DNA of 64,000 nt from Deroplatys truncata (GCA_030765065.1 CM060989.1:41221501-41285500); one strand, 5' to 3'. Shown: positions 33,625 to 44,997, counted from the stretch's first letter. Program-made: numbers and translations. Notes: generated from the letters alone by a model not told the origin.

Positions 33625-34860
33625 GCAAGATACTCCAAGTAAGTTTCCCTATTTTTTAAAAAACAAAGAAAACATAATTGCATTAAGAACTTTATTGGCA
33701 ACAGGTACAGCAATGTTTGAGCTATTTTTTTTGACATAGTCACTAAAAGAATTGAGACACTTGTCATATCCTGGGATCAACTTTTGTATTCCTGTGTCGT
33801 AGAGGTCTGCGGTCTGTGAATGGAACCAGCGTGTGGCAGTCTTCTTCAGCTCTTCGTTGCTACCAAAACGCTGACCGGAGAACAGGAATTTCTTGAGGAA
33901 CAAGAGAAGATGGAAATAGCTGGGAGCAAGATCAGGACTGTATGGTGGAAGATCAAACAGCTCCCAGCTGAATTCCTGCAGGACAGTTGCTGTGCGTCGA
34001 GCTGTATGTGGACGAGCATTGTCATGGAATAGCACAACACCTGCAGTAAGCATTCCACGCCTCTTGTTTTGAATGGCACGTCGCAATTTCTGCAGTGTTT
34101 CACACTAAAGGTTAGCGTTCACTGTTTCACCTCTGGGCAGGAAGTCAATCAGCAGAATGCCTTTCCTGTCCCAGAACACCGTGCACATCACTTTCTGCAC
34201 CGACACAGTCTGTTTGAATTTCGTCTTGACCGGAGATCCACTGTGACCCAATGCATTGACTTCTGCTTGGTTTCCAGGGTAAAATGCGAAATTCACGTCT
34301 CAATGTCCGTGACGATCCTGTCGAGGAGCTCGTCACCGTCATCATGATACCGCTGCAGAAATATCAGTGCTGCTCCTAAGCGTCTCGGGTGTCAGGTTTT
34401 TCGGCACCCACCTGGCAACAATTTCCTGAACAGCAGGTGCTTAGTGACAATTTCATGCAACAAGGATCGCGATATCTGCGGATAATGGCTGCTGGGTTCC
34501 GTAATCGTGAAGCGACGGTTCTCCACGATGCACTTTCGCACCAGCCCAACAAGGTCATCATTGATAAGGGACGGTTGCCCAATGCGCTCTTCATTATGGA
34601 CAGTTTGACGACCTTCGGAAAACTGCCTACACTGCCATGAATTTCGATTTACGCTATGTTTTGTGCAGTAAAGACTGACCAAACCTCGCAGGCGGCGGGA
34701 GAAGGAATAAGAGCCGCGATTTCGGACCACTGCTGCCGCGATACTGGCACCAAGTGGGACCTGCCCGGCCGACATATGATTGATACCACAATTTTCCCGG
34801 CCAAATATGTTTACGTTAAAGGAAACAAAATCGGGAAACTTACTTTCTGGATGTGCCTCG
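33625..34860 (-). mobile_element. Complete-length mariner (DD34D), dead transposase
   Basis: Terminal repeats share AAGTAAGTTTCCC (33637 and, inverted, 34842), with TA at 33623-33624 and 34861-34862. On the minus strand, 34775-34392 encodes the DNA-binding part (FSEGRQTVHNEERIGQPSLI, FTITEPSSHYPQISRSLLHE). The first catalytic motif at about 34310 reads TDIET, stop, ISHF, where the family has GDETW. A frameshift follows, then the 145-codon ORF 34086-33649 with FHDNARPHTARRTA (Asp22) and SPDLAPSYFHL, where the third Asp is Tyr57. The spacing of 34 residues is kept. Two of three catalytic residues are lost. Confidence 0.9.
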
Positions 34861-34862
34861 TA

Positions 34863-36412
34863 TTATTTAGGAGGCTTTGAGTCAATTGTTTGATGGTTGA
34901 TGCGGTGACTCAAAGCGGGTTGTTTGAAAATAGTGGTATGGACAGACCGCCACTGAAGGAAAAGTACCCTGAACTGCTGGAACTGAAGGTGTTTCGTATC
35001 CCAGAGGTCCAGGAGTATTATAGCAACATTACCTTTCTCGTAAATCTGCATTTCGAATTTAATGTGTACCGCATTTTATTAAGTTTCAAAGCAGAAGACT
35101 ATCTGTTATAAATGGTGAAAGGTAATACTAGAAAGAACTACCAAATGTATAACTATTTGCCTTCTGAAACTCACTTTGCGGTGTACTGAGCCAAATACCC
35201 TAAAGGCGTAAGACCTTAAAGGTATAACACAGGATATTACAAAAGCAATTACTGTCAAATAGTAACCTTAATAAACTCAACTCAATATAATGTAAATCTG
35301 CCAAAAAAACTGACAATCGTATAAAATGAGTGGATTCGTAACATTTTATGTGCCAATGTGTCTCTCTGCATTTGGCTACAAATTCAAATTTACATAACCA
35401 TAATTTAATACATTAAAATTATTAAGCCTTTTAAAGATTATCGAACATTTTAAAATTATTTGCTTTCTGTTGCTAGCTTTAATTTGACACAATTCCAATT
35501 ATAATACTTCAACATAATGATCTTAAGCTTCTCCCTAATATCGTGTAGGCAGCCGAAACAGTAAATTTAGAACAGTTACAACATACCATGAATGAAATGA
35601 AGCCGAAACAAAAATTTAGGACAGTTAATATCTACACGAAGTGCTGGCTCTGAATAACCATTCTTCACCCTGGCATCCCCCGTCTATTTACCAGGCACTT
35701 TTTCATGCACGACGGAACCGGCTGGAGGAGAGGCATGGCGTTGACGTCACCTCAGACAGTCGGCGCACTCTTCAGTAGGCTTGCCTTACTTCTTGAAGAA
35801 CACGTTCATGAAGTTCCTTGTTCTTGTCTTGTCGAACAATTTTTTAATTGCCTTTTTCATTAAAGCTATGTATTGTATAGCTTTAGAATAGGTATTTTAA
35901 CTACTGCTGGGTAGATATAATTGTATATTGATAAATAAATCGAAATAAAATGCAATACATTGTAACTTGAAATAATTTTGTTAACTTGTTCTTTAAACTT
36001 ATGTTTGTAACATTGAAAGGGGATATGCCAGACAGACAGAGAGACAGATAGAGAGATAGAGATACATAGATAAATAAATACAAAACAAGAATTGTACATA
36101 ATAATATAATTCAGCAAGAAAGATGTTAGAATATTTAGCAGCCAAAAGATGTACAAAGCAGATTGTAACTTAGATAAGTAAGGGACGGGCGAGCTACCAA
36201 TTCCAAGTAAAAGTAATTCTAGGTAGAGTCCACCACCTTTCACCAAGCTGATGAGCAAGGAAGTGGAAGGAATAACGAAAAATATAAGAGACAGATATAG
36301 AAAGGAAAGTGACGGAGACGTCGAGTTTGCTTCCTGGCGCGACACTAGGACGCGTGTGTGAGAAGTTTTGGAGCAGAATATTTTCATATATAATAAGGTA
36401 ACGCGAAATTTT
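34863..36412. other. Unassigned 1.5-kb region with a GACA/GATA tract
   Basis: No transposon domain is recognised. Near-duplicate 28-bp stretches (AGCCGAAACAGTAAATTTAG at 35550 and AGCCGAAACAAAAATTTAGG at 35602) and a CAGACAGACAGAGAGACAGA microsatellite (about 36030-36080) are present. The 173-codon minus ORF at 35866-36387 runs through that microsatellite and is not convincing as a gene. Confidence 0.4.
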
Positions 36413-36608
36413 AATTGAGTTTTATTTATGGACGCTCTTTAACTACTATGGTTCTTAGCGTCCCATTCTATATTGGGCTTGAAAGCCGGTAATTTTGCTC
36501 AGAGGCCTCTTTTTCAGGCTTGAGGTTCTTTCACGTGCCGTAAATCTACGACACGGGACCACCGGCTTTACTTCCCTTCCGAAGGAAGCCATGCTAAGGA
36601 TTTTTACG
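36413..36608 (-). repeat. SINE with hairpin 3' end (copy 2 of 3)
   Basis: Same element as 28724-28885. The terminal hairpin GGACGCT/AGCGTCC is at 36463-36430. It reaches further into the head (CGTAAAAATCCTTAGCATGG) than copy 1. Confidence 0.8.
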
Positions 36609-36619
36609 CACGAAAAATC

Positions 36620-37197
36620 ACTTTTATACAATCTCTTCGACACTCAGTTATACTCTCTGGACGACGGATGCACGCGTGTGCATATGGATGGGAAAGCGTG
36701 TCAAGAAGACTTCATCAAGAAGACTTGCATTAATCAATGGAGACAAACATGGAAAGCCACATCTAGAAGCAAGTTACACGATGTCTACATTTCCGAGTCC
36801 AAACGTTAACACTATCATTCCAACCGTAAAATCCAAGTTGTATTAACTTGACTACGTATTGTACATATTTCTATAACAGACAAGCATCTCCTCAATCGTG
36901 ATCTTCTGTGTGCAACCTCTGCAGATCCCACCTCACAGTTCATCTCGTCGCTATGTATAACACAGGGAAAGATATGATATCCCCAACAGCCTACCGGACG
37001 CCCTAAATTCAGCAACACAAAGAACTTTAAACTTCATGAAAGCGAAAAAATTGTATAACAATGTATGACACACCTATCTGGAGAATTTAGTGTTGTATGT
37101 CCTATTACTGTTTAAAAATATTGTATTTTCACTATAATCATGTTCTGTGTTCTGAAGTAGTCGCGATATGACTAAAAGTTGAAGCGACAATAAAGAA
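36620..37197 (+). pseudogene. Non-LTR retrotransposon 3' end with terminal hairpin
   Basis: Frames read INQWRQTWKATSRSKLHDVY, IQVVLT, stop, LRIVHISITDKHLL and, after a shift, VCNLCRSHLTVHLVAMYN. This is the usual layout of RNase H end, RLRIGHT-like motif and Cys-x2-Cys...His tail. The 3' UTR ends with a hairpin GTCGC...GCGAC (37160-37188) followed by AATAAAGAATA. The same terminal hairpin ends the insertion at 39454-39827, so both are the same LINE family. Confidence 0.65.
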
Positions 37198-37199
37198 TA

Positions 37200-37505
37200 T
37201 ATAGCAAATACATTTTTTCATGCAAGTATCTTAAACATCGGATATTTTAATCAAACACTTTAGAGGCACTTTTGAGAAAATAAGAAATAAAGAACATTTT
37301 TCATGTAAAGGATAGTTTAGTGTGGAGGATTTTCTGAAGATGGTTTCGCATCCCTTAAGTATGCTGAAATTAAATATCAAACTTGGTGTTTAACCAACTT
37401 TTCGGTGGTTCAGGGCCTCGAAACACGTATTTGCGGTGAAATATCTGAATCAAATTTTTCGATGGAATGCAATACTTATTTAAGTATGTAGTAGACAGTA
37501 AAAAT
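37200..37505 (-). repeat. R1 repeat, front half
   Basis: Begins where the LINE tail ends and runs to the head (TATTTAAGTATGTAGTAGAC). The TG tract is lost; TTTTCGGTGGTTCAGGG joins across it. Confidence 0.8.
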
Positions 37506-37929
37506 GACTTTCCTTGGAAATGAAAGACTGTTGGAATTTTGAGTAAATGCCATAAGGAAGCTGTAGAAAAGTCTGCAAAAAATAATTATTTTGATAGGAC
37601 AGATGCGAACTAGTACACGGTCTCCCAGGTATCCAGGCTGGTACCGAGGGCACTGAAGTGTCTCACACTCCCACCTTCGCATCACCGTCCAAACGTATCC
37701 AATCTCTCATAGGTTTCGGGCACCACTGCGTCGTCGAGTCCAACCCAATCCGAACAGCAAACCTTCGGAAAGGCTCAGATGTTCGGCCCAAAGTATTTCT
37801 GGTAACATCAGAAGTACCACGAGTGCTAGGGGTGAGCAGCGCTGGGCCGGAACCCCTCCCCTAAGGGAATACCACGGGAACAGAACGGATACTACTCCAA
37901 GCCTTGGAAGTTGATGAAGATATCATAAA
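37506..37929. other. GC-richer unassigned patch
   Basis: 37620-37880 is clearly richer in G+C than its surroundings (for example AGCGCTGGGCCGGAACCCCT) and looks like the tail of some SINE or LINE, but I cannot name it. The ORF at 37658-37864 has no motif. Confidence 0.35.
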
Positions 37930-38255
37930 CAGAGATATTTTTAAAAAATCTTCAGAGCAGTTTTTGAGAAAGTAATGAAATAACGAAAATTTTTCCATGT
38001 AGAGAAAGGGTAGTTTGGGGTGGGGGATTTTCTTGAACATTTTCGTGTCACATCCTTGGAGGACGTGAACTTAAATAGCAAGTTTGGTATGCAGCGAGCT
38101 TTTCGTTTTTGACTTGTGCTGTTTACAGATAGACAGACAGACAGACACACACACCCACACACGAAATGCATAAACTCTTCCAAAGTAAATAACAGCCTCT
38201 CGGTGAAACCTCCACATTGTAATATTTACTTTTTTCATTACGTACATCGTTTAGA
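37930..38255 (-). repeat. R1 repeat, front half
   Basis: Typical AGGGTAGTTTGGGGTGGGGG and CATCCTTGGAGG blocks, with a mixed GACA/CACA tract (38130-38160) at the microsatellite position and a truncated head. Confidence 0.8.
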
Positions 38256-39039
38256 GATGTGAAAGTTTTAAGCCAATCACGAAGATGTTTAATTTCAAGC
38301 ATGTAATACTGTGGTGTTCGCCTGTAACAAAAAGTAAGCTTGGAATAAGTGCAGAAGGGCGTTACGATATGAAATCTTTGGTTCATTTGCTCTTGTTGCG
38401 AGGAGAAGAGCTCTCTCTAATGTGCTGCATTGTGCAGCTAATACACATTATTTTGTAGGAACCAGATGGTTATCAGACAAGAGTAATGGCTGCTACATGG
38501 AGGACTCCAGTCTGGCCAACATTATATATTCCAGTTTTGTGCTTCCGAGCTGAGTTACGTGGCAAGGCAAATCATTACCGCCAGGCTTGTATACGTATTT
38601 ACCACACGGCGGGGCATGGGCAAAAATTTAACAATGCCTTAACGGGAATCTCTCTTCCTGCCACAACATACAGGCACCTACATATAAAAGTAGTACTTAA
38701 GTGGTTGGTAGCCTTCACACTAAAATCTGTTTTCACTGAAGAGAAGTCTTATATGTTACATTCACATGGCTTTCTATAAACATTGTCGTAAACTACGTTA
38801 TATACTATGTACGTGAAGTAAGTAGAAGGTAAAGACGAATGGAGAAGTCCACAGATCTGGATGACGACTTGTGCATGCATGGACGATGTCCCTAAAAGTT
38901 CAAGTTCAAGCGTATCCGACGCGACAAGCTCCTAACCTCCGGCGATGCCCTGAAGAGGCCCACATCAGAGGCAGGTCTTGACTGAGCAGACCTGTCCGAT
39001 GCCAGAAAGAAATCTTCTAGAAGCCTACATCCACCGCCT
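38256..39039. other. Mostly unassigned, with a tiny R1 remnant
   Basis: At 38745-38840 a tail motif (ATGTTACATTCACATGGC) and a head motif (GAAGTAAGTAGAAGGTAAAG) stand side by side, as expected for an R1 copy that lost its whole interior. The 97-codon ORF at 38486-38779 has no recognisable domain. Confidence 0.4.
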
Positions 39040-39262
39040 AGCTGCAATATTCCGAACAGCGTCGCCTGGTTCTACAACCCTGAAACAAATGACAATAAAG
39101 GAAATCATGGGTACAGGAAATGAGGGACAGGGGAGTCAAATCACCCCAGTATTTGCCTGCCGACCCGGGCGAACTACGAAAAACCCATGTGTCAGAGAGG
39201 ACGGTCACTGGGAATCGAACCCAGTACCTCCCGAATTTCACCGCGGAGGCATCTCGTTCTGT
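39040..39262 (-). repeat. tRNA-derived SINE
   Basis: Head on the minus strand near 39255 (GAGATGCCTCCGCGGTGAAA), B box GGGTTCGATTCCCAG, body CATGGGTTTTTCGTAGTTCG, tail GTTTCAGGGTTGTAGAACC. Same family as 10191-10405. Confidence 0.8.
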
Positions 39263-39453
39263 AGTAGGCAGAGGAAGTATTGTATTCCACCAAAAAAAAA
39301 TCGATATCGAGATTTCATTGGAAATACACGTCTTGAGGCCCCGTGAACCCGAAAAAATATTTTTTTAGAAATAGGTGCGAGCTTATCTCTCTCCCCCTTC
39401 GTGTGTGAACAGCATAACGAAAGGTCGGTCGGTTAAATACCAAACTTGTATTT
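39252..39453 (+). repeat. R1 repeat, front part, split by a LINE
   Basis: Head TGTAGTAGGCAGAGGAAGTA to TACCAAACTTGTATTT, where a non-LTR element is inserted. It resumes at 39828. Confidence 0.8.
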
Positions 39454-39827
39454 CATATCCTGAATCCATTCATATCTCCTTGGAAAAGATCATCAGGCTA
39501 CATGCAAGCATTGTCACTCCATTCTAACAGTTCAGCATATAGCTGCAGAGTACCCTATCTACGATGTTCATCGGCTTCAATGTGGTATTCCAGCCTCTCG
39601 GTGGCCTTGAGTGATCCAATCATCTGTCATAACATAGTAAAGTTTTTAAAAGAAATACAATTCTATAATATTATATAATCAAAGTTGTAATTTGTTTCAA
39701 AATATTGTAATTTTTAAAATTTATTGTCGTCGCGTTATGACTTTAATGTTAAAGCGACAATAAAAAATAAAAAATAAATAATAAATTAAGAAGAGCTTGT
39801 AAAGTTGCAGTTGATTTAATAAAAAAA
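39454..39827 (+). mobile_element. 5'-truncated non-LTR (LINE) insertion
   Basis: About 374 bp flanked by the 16-bp sequence TACCAAACTTGTATTT (39438-39453) and the near copy TACCAACTTGATATTT (39828-39843), a target-site duplication. The insert is only the 3' end of a LINE. Near its end is the hairpin GTCGC...GCGAC (39729-39758), followed by an A-rich (AATAAA)n run, as in 37160-37197. Confidence 0.75.
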
Positions 39828-40290
39828 TACCAACTTGATATTTAAGTTCAACTTCAAAGGTTGCGACTCAGAACATTTCATAAAAATCCACCAACCCAAA
39901 CTACCGTTTACTTGGAACATTTTTTAAAATTTATTTTCTCTAAAACGGCTCTGACGATTTTGATTGAAATGCCGTTTGTTTAAGCTGTTTTCATGACAAA
40001 TAAAATGCTATTTTGAATTTTCTGGGAATAGCCCCTGAAGTCCAGCTTATTCTGAAACACTTTTATATATTCCGTAAACAGTAAGAGAAATACAAGTCTT
40101 ATCGAAGAACACAATCTCTTTCTTTTTTTTTGGGGGGTGCTAATCATTTCCGAGATATTTTTGTTATTGGTTTGAATTTTCAAAAACTTTATCCTTCCTT
40201 CCGTTTCTTTTATCAAATAGCGATCGGCTTTGAATACATTTGACTATCGCTTTAACTTGCTGTATTGTTTGCACTTATTGGTGTGCAGTA
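39828..40290 (+). repeat. R1 repeat, rear part after LINE
   Basis: Continues at TTTAAGTTCAACTTC and runs through CCCCTGAAGTCCAGCTTATT (subfamily A) to a weak tail. Confidence 0.75.
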
Positions 40291-40315
40291 AAGACTAATA
40301 CAGAATAATACGACC

Positions 40316-41232
40316 TACATTTTTACTTTCTATACTACGTATAGTAAGTAGGGGAAGTATTGCATTCCACCCAAAAATTCGATACCGAGATTTCACTGGA
40401 AATACATGTTTTGAGACCCCTTGAATCCAAAAAAAGCATTTTTGGAAACATGTCCGTGTGTGTGTGTGTCTGTCTGTGAACAGCATAACTCAGAAACGAA
40501 CAGTTCGGATAAACACCAAACTTGGTATTTAGGTTCAGTACCTTCCAGAGATGCGACACGAAGGTTTTCAAGAAAATCCCCCACCCCAGTTTACCCTTTA
40601 CATGGAAGATTTTTCGAAAATATTAATTTTCTCAAAAATGGCTCTAACGATTTTGATTAAAATATCATATGTTTAAGATATTTTCATGACAAATAAAATT
40701 TATATCTTGAATTTTCTGGGAATGTCTCCAAAAGTATTCTTCATTGTGAACGACTTTTGCATAACTGGTGAACCATAAGAGATAGACAAAATTTTACAAC
40801 ACAGAAAATGTAGATCGCGTTAAAATACATAATTTATATCATACATTTTTTTTTGTTGAGTGAACCATTTTCGAGATATTGCTTGTTATTCCCTTAAATT
40901 TTACAACACTTATTTTCTCAGATGGAATTCGTTATTCATTTTTTGTCTTGGATATGCAAAGAGTATTAATCTGTGGGAAAGGGAATGGTGCTGCACCTAG
41001 CAACCAGCTATTAAGAGATATGTATGTGCTTAAAGGCTACTGTATTTCTATATTGCCCTTGTAAATATATATTCCCCTTACATCTACAAGAAACTTAGCA
41101 ATAAGATAGAGTCTGCAAATGTTTATCTCGATTAACATGAAGTAGATGGAGAATAAGCGTTTGTAAAAATAGTTTGTACAAGAGTAGAGAAAGTCATGTG
41201 AGTGTAACACATCAGATTTTTGTACAAACAAT
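40316..41232 (+). repeat. R1 repeat, full length, subfamily B (reference copy)
   Basis: Head TTTTTACTTTCTATACTACG, CCACCCAAAAATTCGATACC, TG tract 40456-40470, CACCAAACTTGGTATTTAGG, then the subfamily-B switch GAATGTCTCCAAAAGTATTC, GCACCTAGCAACCAGC, and tail TCATGTGAGTGTAACACATC then AGATTTTT. Several overlapping ORFs on both strands (40295-41064) belong to the repeat; their recurrence in other copies reflects copy number, not coding. Confidence 0.92.
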
Positions 41233-41240
41233 AAATGCAT

Positions 41241-41600
41241 AGATTAACAGTAATATCATACTCGCATCATTTTTGAACATCTTATCGACGTTCAGTATCA
41301 GTCTGAAATTTTTCAACAAGACACCGCTACCGCGCCTACCGCTCATAATTCGTTAGAATTAATTCGAGAAATTGTTGAAGATAGGATAATTATAAAGGAT
41401 TATGGCCCTCATAATCCCCTGATTTAGCTGTATGCGATTTTTAGCTATGGGGGAACTTCAAAATTAAAGTGTATGCAACAATCCCCATAAATCGGAAGAA
41501 CTAAAAGAAAACATCAGGCGAGAAAATACAATACATTTCGAATACCTATATAACTCTTTAGTATGAATGCAAATTTCTTGAGAAGATGCCATAAACGTAA
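41241..41600 (+). pseudogene. DUF4817-type transposase C-terminal fossil
   Basis: A plus-strand frame reads EHLIDVQYQSEIFQQDTATA then TAHNSLELIREIVEDRIIIK. After a one-base shift it reads SPDLAVCDF, stop, LWGNFKIKVYATIP. These are the second (QQD) and third (PDL..CDF.LWG) catalytic regions. It starts beside the R1 tail and has no terminal repeats left. Confidence 0.75.
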
Positions 41601-42655
41601 TTGTAACAATAACTACAAGAACGTGAAGCGGTTGCGGAGATAATAAACTTGATCGGCGGTTGACCGAGCCGAGGAGGTTGGCGTGCGATACGCCGAGTGG
41701 TGGCCGCAATATGAGGGAAAAAGCACTGTACATCCAATGCTGCCATGCGTTTCATTTATAGCCAGATGACAGATCGCGTATATGCGTAGTTCGCTTGCAC
41801 TTCAGTGACCGCGGTATGTCTTACGTAACTCACTAGTACGAACGATTCACTCAACACGCCTGGGGTAATCGGTTGCTGCCTTCTTTTTGAGCCGTAAAGA
41901 CCAGAGTTGGTTCATTGTGCATATCAAAAGTGAAAGTTTCTTCGAGACAGCTGTGTTCATTAGTCCACTGAAATGCCTACCGAAAAATTCACGCTTGAAG
42001 ATCAGTTTACACGTACAATACATATGTAAAAACCGTAAAACGTTTATTTGGAACAATCACCACACCAAAGACGACCCTAAGGACAATATAAGAACAGAAA
42101 TTATGAAAATCACGCAAGAACTTATGCGTGTGAATGGAAATTATATACGAAAGTGCCAGAAATGTCTCAAGACAGATGAACACCACATATAACAAGGTTA
42201 GTAGTCATAGTGCATGTTGCTATTGCTCGAGTAAGGCGGAAGTTTTAGAATGTATACGCGCGATCCATGGCCCGGCAATATAAGGAACGTATTGTATCTA
42301 CCTCATACTATGGCCGTTTAAATGCCTCCGTGATTGTGTAACAAGAAGTATTAAATGAAGCGGCAGACTTCAATAAACATTCTCTATGACTAGTGATATA
42401 ATTAATTGAATGTTGTTTCCGCATGTTCTATATAATTAAGCTACATTGCTAAGTCTAGAATCATCTAGGTGAATACTTATCATGAATAACGTATCATGGA
42501 TAGAAGAATCATTTTGTATATAAGAAAGAGAGGTGTGAGTGTTGTACGCCAATATATTTTAATAATTTCTTCCCATAATAAAATAATTTGCATAAATATA
42601 ATGCATATTCATTTAGAAGTGAAATGAATATAATGTGAAGTTACTTAAAATAGTA
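41601..42655. other. Unassigned 1-kb region
   Basis: The patch at 41640-41710 is locally GC-richer. No domain is recognised in the 89- to 101-codon ORFs. Confidence 0.4.
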
Positions 42656-43157
42656 TAAGGTTATTCAAAAAGAAGGAACAGATTTTAAATATTTAGTTCT
42701 AATGAACGACAATAGATAGCGATACATGCGATACATCACTGAATAAAGAAAAGTTCAAAATTTTATTTTATGTGTTTATAATGAGCGCCATTTGTTATGC
42801 GAGGACGACCAGTGCTTTTCCGTTTGCATACGCAACCATCTTCTAAGAATTTGTTGTATCAATTGTAAATTTTTTATGACGAGGTGGCTCGTTGTTGAAC
42901 TTACTACGAAATGCACGCTGCAATGAAACAAGGATTCACTCTTTGCTTAATGCAGCGAACAAAACGACTTTTCCTGTGGCGTCGCCATTTTATCGTAAAC
43001 AAACACAGCGCCGCTGTAGGCACTGAATGGAACTAACAGGTGGGGCTTAAAACTTTGAACTTTCCTCTATTCAATAAAGTGTCGTATGTGTCGCTGTCTA
43101 TAGTCGTTCATTAGAAATAAATATTTAAAGTCTGTTCCTTCTTTTTGAATAATCCTG
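42656..43157 (-). mobile_element. Non-autonomous DUF4817 transposon (keeps transposase N-terminus)
   Basis: Terminal inverted repeats of about 110 bp. The right end, inverted, reads CAGGATTATTCAAAAAGAAG and the left TAAGGTTATTCAAAAAGAAG. TA lies on both sides (42654-42655, 43158-43159). The 502-bp unit contains, on the minus strand from about 43005, MATPQEKSFCSLH, a stop and AKSES, then after shifts PPRHKKFTID. This is the start of a DUF4817 helix-turn-helix. The catalytic domain is deleted. Confidence 0.85.
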
Positions 43158-43480
43158 TATTTTGAGGAATGGAATTGATCGCTTTCGAATTACCGAAATT
43201 TAACCATAGGAGCAATCTTTTCTGATAACCGTATATGAGTAGAGAAATTATGAAAGGTTTGTGCATAAAGTACAATTTTTTTTTCTCAATATCCTCTTTC
43301 TTTAAATTCATTAGCTGTATTAGGCCAAGAACGGGCAGTTATTTCTTCACACTTATAATTATACAAAACGATGGCGGCGTGAGTCATTTATATACAAATT
43401 TTATAGAAATGTTTAAGTTGTTGCAATCATAGCATGCATCTTATTAACATTAAGTAATTATTTTCCTGTTAATACCTAGG
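43158..43480. other. Unassigned spacer
   Basis: No gene or repeat recognised. Confidence 0.4.
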
Positions 43481-43790
43481 CGGCGTCGTGGCCGAGTGGT
43501 TACAGTGCTCGCCTTCCACCAAGTCGGCCTGGGTTCGCCCAGGGGCCCTCATGTGGAACTTGTGGTGGACGCAGCAGCATCTGGGCAGGTTCTGCTATTT
43601 CCCCCGCCATTCATTCCACCAATTGCTCCATTATCACCTTTCCCTTCATCCCTTCCTGCTCATTCTCATATCTGCTCGAACCGATCCCCTGTTCCGGGTT
43701 CTTCATTCTCTGATTCATTGTTCGTATGCTCCTCGAAAGGCCCCTGAACCGAGCCACGGTTGTAAGTCCTACAGGGTGTAATAATGTATT
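43481..43790 (+). repeat. Full-length tRNA-derived SINE
   Basis: A box GTGGCCGAGTGGTTACAGTG (43490), B box CTGGGTTCGCCCAGG (43528), then a C-rich body of about 230 bp and the end GTAAGTCCTACAGGGTGTAA. The overlapping ORFs (43488-43781) only reflect its GC content. Confidence 0.8.
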
Positions 43791-43848
43791 ATTGAATATT
43801 CATTATTAAAGGATCTACCTAATCTGTTTAACCCTGTAAAAACATATA

Positions 43849-44995
43849 CAGAATGCTTTATGAAGAACCGACAAATTTATTTCTTTAATTGTTTCAAAAC
43901 GAAAATGTCCTCCATCCTGCATAAGGCACAACTCAACACGTCATTCCATGTTACTGGCCACTCGTTAGAGGACTATCTTGTCAATAGCTTGAATCTCCTG
44001 TATAATGTTTTGCTTCAGATCGTCCAATGTCTGGGGACGTGTGGCATAAACCCTGTTTTAAAGTAACCCCATACAAAGAAGACGATGTCAAATTCCGGAG
44101 ATCTCGGTGGACCCAGGTTCTTTGAAATTATCCGGTCGTCAAAGAAACTTGAAATTAGTGTCATGGATTCATTTGATGTATGGTATGTAGCACCGTCCTG
44201 CTGAAAATATCCTTGACTCAGCTCTACATCGTCTAGTTGCTCAGCAAACTCCATGAAAATCCGTCGGTATTCTGCAGTGTTCACATTGTTTAGAAAAAAA
44301 ATGGTCCCCCACTATTCTCTGTGCAGATATTGCGCACAAAATGGACAATATGGCAGGATTTTGCACAATGAGCGCCTGAAACCAAATACAATAATTCAGT
44401 CGTCTATCCTTATCGGGTTCCTGTAACTGATGGACAACCGAATCCTATACGGCTATAGGCCTGCACTTTTCACAGCTCTCTGACACATTCAGTAGTTATA
44501 CCCTGTCTCCTGCGACAAACGTCTTAATGATTTTTTCGGTGACTGACCCAGTCGTGCTCTTACGTCAACAATAACCGTGGGAAGCCTAGATGAACGAGTT
44601 TTGCCTTTTTCACTCATCAGAGATCCAGTTGTTTGCAATTTGTTTACCAGTCCCAGTATTGTGTTTCTTTTGGAAGGATTCCGAACACCAAATTCTCTCT
44701 GGTATGCCCTTTGAGTAGCTGTAATTTAATTCGTAATCCAGTATTTCTTAACAATGAAGAGTCGTTCATTTAATGTGTACTTCATTTTCACGTTGACTAT
44801 AACAAAATCTCAAAAACAGTTGCCAACAATAAAACTGACAATTACGAATAAAGCATGAACATCTGCGCATCTAGTGACAGGCAATCGAAGCTCCAGAATA
44901 TTTTGCTTAACTTGGTGGTAGAATTGGGGCATTGAGTGAATTTCGAACAAAATAATTAAAGAAATAAATGTGTCAGTTCTTCATAAATCATCCTG
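43849..44995 (-). mobile_element. DUF4817-type transposon, complete length, decayed
   Basis: Terminal inverted repeats of about 42 bp (left ATGCTTTATGAAGAACCGAC, right inverted ATGATTTATGAAGAACTGAC), with TA at 43847-43848 and 44996-44997. Length is 1147 bp. The minus-strand C-terminal frame 44284-44015 reads EFAEQLDDVELSQGYFQQDG (second Asp), IISKNLGPPRSPEFDIVFFV (third region, PDL changed to PEF) and WGYFKTG. The N-terminal part is full of stops and carries a deletion near 44340 relative to 1-1074. A non-autonomous or dead copy. Confidence 0.9.
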
Positions 44996-44997
44996 TA

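Noticed and set aside
35866..36387. 173-codon minus-strand ORF, the longest hydrophobic frame outside known elements
   Set aside because: It runs through a GACA/GATA microsatellite and low-complexity AT DNA. The Ser/Ile/Leu/Tyr-rich product reflects composition; no domain, signal pattern or repeat across copies.
40295..40660. Recurrent 60-100-codon ORFs in R1 copies as a conserved small protein
   Set aside because: Frames differ between copies, cross the TG microsatellite, and occur on both strands; sequence sharing comes from the repeat.
43488..43781. Pro/Ser-rich 97-codon ORF
   Set aside because: Coincides with a full-length SINE starting at its A box.
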